A stretch of 64,000 bases of DNA, taken from contig NZ_BJOR01000001.1 in assembly GCF_006540305.1 (NCBI RefSeq), positions 5,518,001 through 5,582,000 on the forward strand, given 5' to 3'. The number at the start of each line of letters is the position of its first letter. The stretch's first letter is position 1. Origin of the DNA: Streptomyces sp. 6-11-2 (lineage in GTDB: Bacteria > Actinomycetota > Actinomycetes > Streptomycetales > Streptomycetaceae). A program made the translations under genes and the position numbers. Of the stretch, positions 24,866 to 32,786 are shown piece after piece. The notes under the pieces are model-generated. The model was not told where the DNA came from. It did not search any database and worked only from the letters and a program-made list of their open reading frames with translations.

Positions 24866-25939
24866 TCAGGGGACGGTGGGCGGCGACAGCGCCGAGCCCA
24901 GGGCGCGCACGAAGCCGTCCACCGTCCCCCGGTCCCGTACCGCCAGCCGCAGCCAGTCCGTGCCCAGCCCGGGGAACGTGTCCCCGCGCCGCACCGCGTA
25001 TCCCAGGGCGCGCAACCGCCGCCGCACCTCCGCCGCCCCCGCCACGCGCACCAGCACGAAGGGGCCCTCGGCCGGTCGCACCACCCGCACCCCGTGCCCC
25101 GCGAAGGAGGCCAGGCCCGCCACCAGGTGGGCCCGGTGCGCGGCGATGCGGTGAGCCGCGTCCTCCGCCTCCGCCAGTGCCCGCGGCTCCACGCACGCGA
25201 CCGCCGCCGCGAGCGCCGGAGTGGACACGGGCCACAGCGGCTGGGCCCGCTCCAACTCGGCGATCACCTCGGACGACGACAGCACGTAGCCGATCCGCAG
25301 CCCCGCAAGGCCCCACGTCTTGGTCAGGCTGCGCAGCACCACCAGGCCGGGCACGTCCGTCCGCCCCGCCAGCGCCTCCCGCTCGCCCGGCACCGCGTCC
25401 ATGAAGGCCTCGTCGACGACCAACACCCTTCCCGGACGGGCCAGTCCGGCGATCACCGAGGCCGGGTGCAGCACCGACGTCGGGTTCGTCGGGTTGCCGA
25501 CCACCACCAGGTCCGCGTCCTCGGGGACGGCCGCCGGATCGAGCCGGAAGCCGTCCTCCGCCCGCAGCAGCACCCGGTCCACCGTGTGCCCCGCGTCCCG
25601 CAGCGCCGCCTCCGGCTCGGTGAACTGCGGGTGCACGACGACCGGTCGCCGCACCTTCAACGCCCGCGCCAGCAGCACGAACGCCTCCGCGGCGCCCGCC
25701 GTCAGCAGCACCCGCTCCACCGGCAGCCCGTGCCGCGCCGCCACCGCCGCCCGCGCGGCCCGCCCGTCCGGGTAGGCGGCGAGGCCGGTCAAGGAGGCGG
25801 CGATCCGCTCCTGCAGCCACGCCGGCGGCGTGTCCACCCGCACGTTCACGGCCAGATCGACCAGTGCCGCCCCGCCGTCGCGCACCTCGGCGTCCCCGTG
25901 GTGCCGCAGATCGTGCCCGGCCGTGTCCTCAGTGCGCAT
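24866..25939 (-). CDS. cobC: CobC/CobD-like PLP aminotransferase (Rv2231c type)
   Basis: 357 residues from ATG 25939, which overlaps the end of cbiX by 11 bases (ATGCGCACTGA); ATG 25960 is possible. It is a class I/II aminotransferase-fold PLP protein related to L-threonine-phosphate decarboxylase and CobC, which supply or attach the aminopropanol arm of cobalamin. Features are a shortened N-terminus (LVDLAVNVRVDTPPAWL), AYPDGRAARAAVAARHG, VVVGNPTNPTSVLHP with the ring contact, VVDEAFMDA, and Schiff-base lysine in LRSLTKTWGLAGLRIGY. It is the last gene of the cob cluster and convergent with the sortase substrate. Whether it decarboxylates threonine phosphate is inferred from cluster context. 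Confidence 0.82.
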   Translation of the reverse strand: MRTEDTAGHDLRHHGDAEVRDGGAALVDLAVNVRVDTPPAWLQERIAASLTGLAAYPDGRAARAAVAARHGLPVERVLLTAGAAEAFVLLARALKVRRPVVVHPQFTEPEAALRDAGHTVDRVLLRAEDGFRLDPAAVPEDADLVVVGNPTNPTSVLHPASVIAGLARPGRVLVVDEAFMDAVPGEREALAGRTDVPGLVVLRSLTKTWGLAGLRIGYVLSSSEVIAELERAQPLWPVSTPALAAAVACVEPRALAEAEDAAHRIAAHRAHLVAGLASFAGHGVRVVRPAEGPFVLVRVAGAAEVRRRLRALGYAVRRGDTFPGLGTDWLRLAVRDRGTVDGFVRALGSALSPPTVP

Positions 25940-26846
25940 GGGAGTGAGCGTGCCCTCCATGGTGGTGGTGCCCGTGCCCGTCGTCGTCCGGGTGGAAGTG
26001 CGGCTGCTGCGGCAGCCCCACCTTGTCCTCGAAGCCCGGCAGCGCGATCCGGTACACGCACGAGTCGCAGTTCATCCGCAGATCGCCCTTCACCGCCTCC
26101 TCGTACCGCTCCAGCACGAGGTCCAGCAGCTCCGGCTCCGGCCCGATCACGTCCGCCGAGCGCACGTCGGTCTCCGGGTGCGTCGCCGCCCAGTCCGCCG
26201 TCTGCCGCCGTACCCGTTCCGGCAGGATGCCCGTGAACAGGAAGTACGGCAGCACCACGATCCGCCGCGCGCCCAGCTTCGCGCACCGGTCGAGCCCGCT
26301 CGGCACGTCCGGCGCCGCCAGCGACACGAACGCCGTCTCCACGCCCGCGTACCCGCGCCCCTCCCACAGCAGCCGCGCCGCCTTGTGCACCTCGGCGTTG
26401 GCGTCCGGGTCGGTCGAGCCGCGCCCCACCAGCAGCACCGTCACGTCCGACCGGTCCCCGGCCGCACCCTCCAGCGCCTCCTCGAGCCGCCGCTCCAGCA
26501 CCCGCAGCAGCGCGGGGTGCGGGCCCAGCGGCCGGCCGTAGGTGTACGAGATCCCCGGATGCCGTTCCTTCTCACGGGCCAGCGCCGCCGGGATGTCGCC
26601 CTTGGCGTGCCCGGCGGACACCAGCATCAGCGGTACGGCGGCGAAGCGCCGCACGCCCCGCTCCACCAGCTCGGCGACGGCTTCGCCCAGCGGCGGCGGG
26701 GACAGCTCGATGAAGCCGCCCGCGACAGGCAGTTCGGGCCGACGGCGCCCCAACTCCCTCACGAAATCACGGAACGCCTCGGCTCCGGCGTCGTCCCGGG
26801 TGCCGTGACCGGCGATGAGCAGGGCGGGCGGCGGCGGGGTGGTCAC
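25929..26846 (-). CDS. cbiX: CbiX-type sirohydrochlorin chelatase with His-rich tail
   Basis: 305 residues with two CbiX domains in tandem, the long form. The class inserts cobalt (or iron, as SirB) into sirohydrochlorin. The first domain shows LLIAGHGTRDDAGAEAFRDF with the metal-binding histidine and LMLVSAGHAKGDIPAAL with the second histidine. The second domain starts at VLLVGRGSTDPDANAEV; its first histidine position is arginine, so probably only the first site is catalytic. A MNCDSCVYR motif and a tail with about 13 histidines (DDDGHGHHHHGGHAHSHAH) suggest metal storage or delivery. It overlaps cobH by four bases (GTGA-type) and cobC by 11. Confidence 0.88.
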   Translation of the reverse strand: MTTPPPPALLIAGHGTRDDAGAEAFRDFVRELGRRRPELPVAGGFIELSPPPLGEAVAELVERGVRRFAAVPLMLVSAGHAKGDIPAALAREKERHPGISYTYGRPLGPHPALLRVLERRLEEALEGAAGDRSDVTVLLVGRGSTDPDANAEVHKAARLLWEGRGYAGVETAFVSLAAPDVPSGLDRCAKLGARRIVVLPYFLFTGILPERVRRQTADWAATHPETDVRSADVIGPEPELLDLVLERYEEAVKGDLRMNCDSCVYRIALPGFEDKVGLPQQPHFHPDDDGHGHHHHGGHAHSHAH

Positions 26847-27430
26847 AGAGTCTCCTCAAGCGAAGTGGGGTGGTACAGCAGGGCGTTGAGCGCGGCCGCG
26901 GCGACCGCCGAACCGCCCTTCTCGGACACGTTGCTCACGGCGGGCAGCCCGCTCTCGCGCAACGCGGCCTTGGACTCGGCCGCCCCGACGAAACCGACGG
27001 GCAGACCGATGACGAGCGCGGGGGAGGCGTCCAGCTTCAGCAACTCCTCCAGGGCGGTCGGGGCGCAGCCGATCACCCACAGGGCGCCCGGGCCGACGTC
27101 CTCGTACGCCAGCCGGATCGCGTGCGCCGAGCGGGTCATCCCGGGACCGGACCTGGCGTCCCTCAGCCGGCAGACGCTGTCACGCCGGGTGATCCCGGCG
27201 GCCACCATCTCCACGTCCGCGACCACCGGAGCCCCCGCGTGCAGCGCGGCGTGCGCCGTCACCAGCTCGCCCTCGTCCATGACGAGGTCGGAGGCGTACT
27301 CCAGGTCGGCGGAGGAGTGGACGACCCGCTCCACCACCGCCCGCGTCAGCGGCGCGAGGCGCGAGGTGTCCAGTCGGGTGCGCAGCCGCCGGAACGACTC
27401 CTGCTCGATCGGGTGGACGACGCGGTTCAC
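26843..27430 (-). CDS. cobH: Precorrin-8X methylmutase CobH/CbiC
   Basis: 195 residues from GTG 27430, which overlaps the previous stop (GTGA). It moves the C11 methyl group of precorrin-8X to C12, making hydrogenobyrinic acid. Family motifs are HPIEQESFRRLRTRLDTSRL, RVVHSSADLEYASDLV with the catalytic histidine, ADVEMVAAGI, and IGLPVGFVGAAESKAAL. The length is normal. A longer in-frame extension exists on the 5' side but overlaps cbiG-cobJ and is Arg/Gly-rich text. It is part of the cobM-cobC block. Confidence 0.93.
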   Translation of the reverse strand: MNRVVHPIEQESFRRLRTRLDTSRLAPLTRAVVERVVHSSADLEYASDLVMDEGELVTAHAALHAGAPVVADVEMVAAGITRRDSVCRLRDARSGPGMTRSAHAIRLAYEDVGPGALWVIGCAPTALEELLKLDASPALVIGLPVGFVGAAESKAALRESGLPAVSNVSEKGGSAVAAAALNALLYHPTSLEETL

Positions 27431-29127
27431 TCGGACTCCTCCCGGGGTGCCTGCCAGCGGTATCCGCGCGGCGTGACCATGCGCCCCGCGATCTCGCGGG
27501 TCGCGGTGTTGCCCACGGTCACGACCGTCATCATGTCGACCGTCTCCGGGGCGAGACCGGCCAGCGTGGTGACCCGGCTGGACTCGCCGGGCCGTGAGGC
27601 GTTGCGCACGACACCGACCGGCGTCGTCGGCTCCCGGTGCCCGGCGAGGATCGCCAGCGCCTTCGGCAACTGCCAGTCCCGGCCCCGGGAGCGGGGGTTG
27701 TAGAACGTCACGACGAGATCCGCCTCGGCCGCCGCCCGCACCCGCCGCTCGATGACCTCCCACGGCGTGTGCAGGTCGGAGAGGCTGATCGACACATGGT
27801 CGTGCCCGAGCGGCGCGCCGAGGACCGCCCCGGCCGCGAGCGCCGCCGTGACCCCCGGGACGCCGGTCACGTCGATGTCGTCGGACGCCTCGGCGAGCGC
27901 GGGGGAGGCCATGGCGTACACCCCGGCGTCCCCGCTGCCGATCAGCGCGACGGCGTGCCCGCGCCGGGCCTCGGCGACCGCCGTGCGCGCCCGTTCCTCC
28001 TCCGCGCCCAGCCCCGACTGGAGGATCCGCGTCCCCGGCCGCAGCAGGTCGCGGATCTGGTCGACGTACTGGTCGAGCCCCACGAGCACGGAAGCACGCC
28101 GCAACTCCGCCTGCGCGCGCGGCGTGAGCAGGTCCCGCGCGCCCGGCCCCAGCCCGACGACCGCGAGCCGCCCGCGGCCCGGCCGCCGTACGACCGCGCA
28201 GGTGGCCATCGCGGGCGTCCCGTCGGTGCGCTCCGACTTCCGCTTGGGCACGAGGAGTTCACCCCCGCGCACGAGCGCGGCGGCCTCCGCGACCGACGGG
28301 GTGCCGACGGCGGCGAGCGGCGCCCGCGACGGGTTGGGCACGTCGACCGCCGCCAACTCATCGGCGGAGTACGTCACCAGGGGCACCCCGAGCCGCCGGG
28401 CCGCCTCGACGACGCCGGGCTCCTCCGCCTTGGCGTCGACCGTGGCCAGTTCGGCGAGCGACGCCGCGGACAGCCCGGCCTCCGCGAGCGCGTTCTCGAC
28501 CAGGCCCGCCACCTCGTCGGCGGGTGCGCCCCGGGACGCGCCGACGCCCACCACCAGGGTCGGCGGCCGCAGGACCACCTCCCGCTCGGCGGGGACGGCG
28601 GCACGGTCGGTGACCCGGATCGTGTACGCGCCCTCGGCGGCGACCGGCAGCGGCGGCAGCGGCCAGCGCACCTCCGCGTCCAGCACGACCGGCTCCCCGT
28701 CGAGCAGCGCCCGCGAGACCCCGGCGACGTCGCCCTCCACCGGAAGCCCGAGCGTGTCCAGGCCGGGCAGTCCCACGGCGTCCGTCGCGGTCGTCACGAC
28801 CGGCTCCGCGCCCAGCACCTCGCCCACCGCGCGGGCCAGTTCGTTCGCCCCGCCCGCGTGCCCGCCCACCAGGGACACCGCGAACCGGCCGCCCTCGTCG
28901 ACGCACACCACACCCGGATCGGAGGCCTTGTCGCCCAGCAGCGGCGCGATCAGCCGGACGATCGCCCCCGTCGCCAGGAAGCACACCAGTTGCCCGCACT
29001 CGGCGAAGGCGGCCCGCACGGCGTCCCCGACGGGCCCTTCGTACACCCGGGTGCGGTCCGGCCAGGCCGCGGCCAGCCGGTCCCGCGCAGCCGCGCCCGC
29101 CGCCGTGGCGGAAATGAGGCCGATCAC
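27427..29127 (-). CDS. cobJ: CbiG-CobJ fusion: cobalt-precorrin-5A hydrolase-like plus precorrin-3B C17-methyltransferase
   Basis: 566 residues in two parts. About residues 1-310 are CbiG: an N-terminal domain (YEGPVGDAVRAAFAECGQLV, FLATGAIVRLIAPLL, SLVGGHAGGANELARAV), a central part, and the C-terminal CobE-like domain (VVGVGASRGAPADEVAGLVE). About 320-566 are CobJ/CbiH, a SAM-dependent methyltransferase (LAVVGLGPGARDLLTPRAQA, LIGSGDAGVYAMASPAL, GVPGVTAALAAGAVLGAPLG). CobJ methylates C17 with ring contraction; CbiG opens the lactone in the cobalt-early route. The fusion is common in actinomycetes. ATGA overlap with cobL and GTGA overlap with cobH show tight translational coupling. Confidence 0.92.
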   Translation of the reverse strand: MIGLISATAAGAAARDRLAAAWPDRTRVYEGPVGDAVRAAFAECGQLVCFLATGAIVRLIAPLLGDKASDPGVVCVDEGGRFAVSLVGGHAGGANELARAVGEVLGAEPVVTTATDAVGLPGLDTLGLPVEGDVAGVSRALLDGEPVVLDAEVRWPLPPLPVAAEGAYTIRVTDRAAVPAEREVVLRPPTLVVGVGASRGAPADEVAGLVENALAEAGLSAASLAELATVDAKAEEPGVVEAARRLGVPLVTYSADELAAVDVPNPSRAPLAAVGTPSVAEAAALVRGGELLVPKRKSERTDGTPAMATCAVVRRPGRGRLAVVGLGPGARDLLTPRAQAELRRASVLVGLDQYVDQIRDLLRPGTRILQSGLGAEEERARTAVAEARRGHAVALIGSGDAGVYAMASPALAEASDDIDVTGVPGVTAALAAGAVLGAPLGHDHVSISLSDLHTPWEVIERRVRAAAEADLVVTFYNPRSRGRDWQLPKALAILAGHREPTTPVGVVRNASRPGESSRVTTLAGLAPETVDMMTVVTVGNTATREIAGRMVTPRGYRWQAPREESE

Positions 29128-30368
29128 TCAGCGACTCCTTCATGAAGCACCGGGGGCCGCGTGCCCCACAGCAGGAAAACAGGGTTGGTGGCCGCGAGCC
29201 GGGTCACGTCGCCCGGCAGCGGCGCCAGCCGCGAGGACTGGAGCAGCACGCCGTCGCAGGCGAACCCGGCGGCGACCAGCGCCTCGCGCACGGCCGGCAC
29301 CCGGTCGAGCGCCGCCACGGCGACCACGACGGTCCGCCGGGCCCGCCGCGCGCACGCGGTCACGACGGCGGGCAGCGCGCGCCCGCCGCCACCGACGAAC
29401 ACCGCGTCCGGGTCGGCGAGTCGGGCCAGCGCCTCCGGCGCGACTCCGTGCACCACCGACACGTCCACGCCGTGCGCCGCCGCGTTGGCGCGGATCCGCT
29501 CCACGCCGTCGGCCGTCTTCTCGACGGCGGTGACGGCGGCGCCCAGCCGGGCGCACTCGACGGCGACCGACCCGGAGCCCGCGCCCACGTCCCAGACCAG
29601 GTCGCCGAGGCGTGGCCCGAGCCGGGCCAGCGCCAGGGCGCGCACCTCGAACTTGGTGATCATCGAGTCGCGGTGGGCGAACTCGCCCTCCTCCAGGGCC
29701 CATCGGGACGGGCCGACCGGTGGCCCCGCGACCGTGCGCAACGGCCCCGGTGTCCTCGTCCCGGCCAGGCACAGCACCACGTTCACCGCCGTGCCCCAGT
29801 CGCGGGCGGCGGCCTCGGCCGGGGTGAGCCGCTCCACGCGCTCGCCCGCCGGGTCGCCCAGCGCGGAGGCGACGACCAGCACCCGGTCGTCGCCGCAGGT
29901 GCCGGCCAGCGCGGCGCCCAGCTCGGCGGGCCCGGCCCCCGGCCCGGTCAGCACGGCGACCTTCGCCCGCGCCCGGCACACGTTCACGGCCGTACACAGA
30001 TCCCGTCCGTGCGCGCTGACCACCACCGCGTCGTCCCAGGGCAGCCCGATCCGCGCGAAGGCGGCGGCGACCGAGGAGACCCCGGGACGGACGTCCAGCA
30101 GCTCGGGCCCGAACCGCTCGGCGAGCGCCCGTACGATCCCGAAGAAACCGGGGTCCCCGGAGGCCAGCACGAGGACGGGCCGCTCCCTGCCGACGTACTC
30201 CGCGATGGTGTCGAGCGCGGGCGCCAGCGGACCCAGGACGACCCTCTCGGCGCCCTCCGGCAGCCGTACGGCGTCCAGATGCCGCCGCGCGCCCACGACG
30301 AGCCCGGCGCCGGGCGGCACCCGAGTGCCGTGCGACGCCCCGGTGCCCGTGCCGACGACCGTGATCAC
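29124..30368 (-). CDS. cobL: Precorrin-6Y C5,15-methyltransferase (decarboxylating) CobL (CbiE-CbiT)
   Basis: 414 residues from GTG 30368, overlapping the cobM stop (GTGA). The first half is CbiE, a tetrapyrrole methylase (VVGTGTGASHGTRV, LVLASGDPGFFGIVRAL, GVSSVAAAFARIGLPWDDA). The second half is CbiT, a class I SAM methyltransferase (GPSRWALEEGEFAHRDSMIT, DLVWDVGAGSGSVAVECARL, then AVFVGGGGRALP). It methylates C5 and C15 and removes the C12 acetate carboxylate. The order and length match CobL. The reading frame continues upstream over cobM as an artefact of base composition. Confidence 0.94.
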   Translation of the reverse strand: MITVVGTGTGASHGTRVPPGAGLVVGARRHLDAVRLPEGAERVVLGPLAPALDTIAEYVGRERPVLVLASGDPGFFGIVRALAERFGPELLDVRPGVSSVAAAFARIGLPWDDAVVVSAHGRDLCTAVNVCRARAKVAVLTGPGAGPAELGAALAGTCGDDRVLVVASALGDPAGERVERLTPAEAAARDWGTAVNVVLCLAGTRTPGPLRTVAGPPVGPSRWALEEGEFAHRDSMITKFEVRALALARLGPRLGDLVWDVGAGSGSVAVECARLGAAVTAVEKTADGVERIRANAAAHGVDVSVVHGVAPEALARLADPDAVFVGGGGRALPAVVTACARRARRTVVVAVAALDRVPAVREALVAAGFACDGVLLQSSRLAPLPGDVTRLAATNPVFLLWGTRPPVLHEGVAE

Positions 30369-31183
30369 GTGCCCGCACCCCGCGCGCGCAGGGCCCTGCG
30401 GGCCTCGGGGTCGGCCTTGCGATGGCCGTGGAAGTGACCGGGGTGGTACAGGTGCGAGCGGGTGCCGTGCGCGTCGAGGGCCGGTCCGACCAGGAACAGC
30501 GTGTGCTTCCAGAGCTTGTGCTCCTTGACCGTCTCCTCCAGCGTGCCGACCGTGCACCTGACGATCAGCTCCTCCGGCCAGGTCGCCTGGTACGCCACCA
30601 CGACCGGCGTGGACGTCGGGTAGCCGCCCTCCAGCAGCTCCCGCACCAGCTGGCCGCTGCGGGCCGCCGACAGGAACACCGCCATGGTGGTGCCGTGCCG
30701 GGCGAACTCGCGCACCTCCTCGCCGGGCGGCATCGGCGTCTTCCCGCCACCGAGCCGGGTCAGCACGACCGACTGCGCGACCTCCGGAATCGTCAGCTCG
30801 CGCCGGGCCAGCGCGGCCACGGCCGAGAAGGACGAGACACCGGGCACGACCTCCGTCCCGATCCCGATGTCCGCGCACCGGTCGAGCTGCTCCTGCGTGC
30901 CGCCCCACAGCGCCGGATCGCCGGAGTGGATACGGGCCACTTTCAGCCCCTCCGCGTGCGCCCGCTCGTACACGGCGACGACGTCCTCCAGGGACATGGC
31001 CGCCGAGTCCAGGATCTCCGCGTCCTGCCGCGCGTGCTGGAGCACCTCGGCCTGCACCAGGCTGGCCGCCCAGATCACCACGTCGGCCTCGGCGATCGCG
31101 CGGGCCGCGCGGAACGTCAGCAGGTCGGCGGCGCCGGGGCCGGCACCGACGAAGGTCACCTTGCCGGTCGGGGCATCGGCCAT
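30365..31183 (-). CDS. cobM: Precorrin-4 C11-methyltransferase CobM
   Basis: 272 residues from ATG 31183, with GAGAGG about nine bases upstream. It is a SAM-dependent tetrapyrrole methylase that methylates C11 of precorrin-4. Motifs are VTFVGAGPGAADLLTFRAAR, VWAASLVQ-like IIWAASLVQAEVL, ARIHSGDPALWGGTQEQLD, VVPGVSSFSAVAALARRELT, and LVVAYQATWPEE-like VVVAYQATWPEELI. The tail LYHPGHFHGHRK is His-rich. It is the first gene of the second cob block, and its start lies 95 bases from the divergent ZIP transporter. No second riboswitch fits in that gap, so this block may have its own simple promoter. Confidence 0.94.
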   Translation of the reverse strand: MADAPTGKVTFVGAGPGAADLLTFRAARAIAEADVVIWAASLVQAEVLQHARQDAEILDSAAMSLEDVVAVYERAHAEGLKVARIHSGDPALWGGTQEQLDRCADIGIGTEVVPGVSSFSAVAALARRELTIPEVAQSVVLTRLGGGKTPMPPGEEVREFARHGTTMAVFLSAARSGQLVRELLEGGYPTSTPVVVAYQATWPEELIVRCTVGTLEETVKEHKLWKHTLFLVGPALDAHGTRSHLYHPGHFHGHRKADPEARRALRARGAGT

Positions 31184-31278
31184 GGGTTCGGGTCCTCTCG
31201 TACGGAATGTCCTGGTGTGTAGTGATGTAGCAGTGGCCGGATGTGCGCGATCGGGGCCTGATCGGATAGCAAGGGCAC

Positions 31279-32010
31279 ATGGCGGTCTTCGTCGCGCTCG
31301 GCGCGTTCCTGATGACGCTGGCCGGCGGCTGGACGGCACAGCGGGTGACCGACCGCCGCCACCTGGTCCTGGGACTGGCGGGCGGCCTGATGCTGGGCGT
31401 GGTCGGCCTGGACCTGCTGCCGGAGGCGCTGCACGCGGCCGGCCAGGAGGTGTTCGGCGTACCGGCGGCCCTGCTGCTGTTCGTGGCCGGGTTCCTGGCG
31501 GCCCACTTGGTGGAACGCCTGCTGGCCGCGCGCCAGGCCGCGCACGGCGGCGACGAGCGGCACAACCACCGCGCCCCCGAGGTGGGCCTGACGGCGGCGG
31601 CCGCCATGGTCGGTCACAGCGCCATGGACGGCGTGGCCATAGGGGCCGCCTTCCAGGTGAACGACGGCATGGGCGCCGCGGTCGCGGTCGCCGTCATCGC
31701 CCACGACTTCGCCGACGGCTTCAACACGTTCACCATCACCAGCCTGTACGGCAACGCGCGCCGCAAGGCCGTCGCCATGCTCGTCGCGGACGCCCTGGCC
31801 CCCATGGCGGGCGCCGCCGCGACCACGCTCGTCAGCATCCCGGAGTGGTTCCTCGGCGGCTATCTCGGCCTCTTCGGCGGGGCCCTGCTCTACCTCGCCG
31901 CGGCCGAGATCCTCCCCGAGGCCCACCACGAGCACCCGGCCCGCTCGACCCTGCTGTGCACGGTCGCGGGCGTGGCCTTCATCTGGGTGGTGGTCGGCCT
32001 GGCGGCATGA
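31279..32010 (+). CDS. ZIP-family divalent metal transporter inside the cob cluster
   Basis: 243 residues, about eight membrane segments. It fits the ZIP family of importers for zinc and related metals. The metal-site helices are variant: TM4 has VGHSAMDGVAIGAAF and TM5 has VIAHDFADGFNTFTI, with Asp where many ZIPs have Glu. The loop between TM3 and TM4 is His-rich (HGGDERHNHRAPE). It is the only plus-strand gene within the cobalamin cluster, divergent from cobM and convergent with cobI. Cobalt supply for corrin synthesis is a reasonable inference from position; zinc is the default alternative. Confidence 0.88.
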   Translation: MAVFVALGAFLMTLAGGWTAQRVTDRRHLVLGLAGGLMLGVVGLDLLPEALHAAGQEVFGVPAALLLFVAGFLAAHLVERLLAARQAAHGGDERHNHRAPEVGLTAAAAMVGHSAMDGVAIGAAFQVNDGMGAAVAVAVIAHDFADGFNTFTITSLYGNARRKAVAMLVADALAPMAGAAATTLVSIPEWFLGGYLGLFGGALLYLAAAEILPEAHHEHPARSTLLCTVAGVAFIWVVVGLAA

Positions 32011-32036
32011 CCGGTCCCCCCGCGCGCGGGTACGGC

Positions 32037-32786
32037 TCACAGCTTGCCGCCCCGTCCGCCCTCGCGCCGCGCGGGCGCGATGAGCGTCGACAGGTACGGC
32101 AGCGGAGCCCCGTCCAGCCCCGACGCCGGCCGGATCGACTCCTCCGGCAGCCCCAGCGCCGACCCCCACACCGCGTCGTCGATCCGCCCGCTGTCCCGCA
32201 GCGCCTCGGCCACCTCACGCGCCTGCCGTCCGAACTTGTACGCCACGACGGTCCCGGGCCCGTTCAGCGCCTCCTTGAGCACGGCGGCCCCCGCGGTGAC
32301 CGGCACCAGGGTCAGCGGCTCGGTGCCCTCGGTCAGCACGGCTCCCGAACGCGCCGCCAGATCCTGCATCGCGGTGATCCCGGGCACGGTCTCCACCACG
32401 GTTCCCGGCACCAGGGCGGCGACGGTCTGCGCGAGATACGTGAAGGTCGAATAGACGTTGGGATCGCCGATGGTGGCGAAGGCGACCGTGCCGCGGGCCT
32501 GGAGCAGCCCGGCGACCCGCTCCCCGGCCGCGTCCCACGCGGCCTCCCGCCGCGCCCGGTCCGACCGCTCGTTCAGCGCGAACACCACCCGGACGACCTT
32601 CTCCGCGGGCACGTAGTGCAGCACGGTCGCCTCGGCGCGCCCCCTCTCCCCGCCGTCCGTTCCGTCGGACGCGCCCATGACGGGCACCACGACGACGTCC
32701 GCGGCACGCAGGGCGTTGACGCCCTTGACGGTCACCAGCTCCGGATCGCCGGGCCCCACCCCGACTCCGATCAGCCTGCTGCTCAT
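32037..32786 (-). CDS. cobI: Precorrin-2 C20-methyltransferase CobI
   Basis: 249 residues from ATG 32786, overlapping the cobB stop by ATGA. It adds the C20 methyl group to precorrin-2, committing the intermediate to corrin. Motifs are RLIGVGVGPGDPELVTVKGV, VVVPVMGASDGTDGG, TVAFATIGDPNVYSTFTYLA, and ETVPGITAMQDLAARSG. It is the last gene of the first block. The apparent longer frame upstream is cobB read out of frame. The 3' end is 26 bases from the convergent ZIP gene. Confidence 0.94.
   Translation of the reverse strand: MSSRLIGVGVGPGDPELVTVKGVNALRAADVVVVPVMGASDGTDGGERGRAEATVLHYVPAEKVVRVVFALNERSDRARREAAWDAAGERVAGLLQARGTVAFATIGDPNVYSTFTYLAQTVAALVPGTVVETVPGITAMQDLAARSGAVLTEGTEPLTLVPVTAGAAVLKEALNGPGTVVAYKFGRQAREVAEALRDSGRIDDAVWGSALGLPEESIRPASGLDGAPLPYLSTLIAPARREGGRGGKL

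Noticed and set aside
25929..29127. A complete anaerobic (cobalt-early) cobalamin pathway
   Set aside because: CbiX and the CbiG part are present, but CobN, ChlID-type partner, CobL and CobM point to the cobalt-late route; CbiD and CbiK were not seen.
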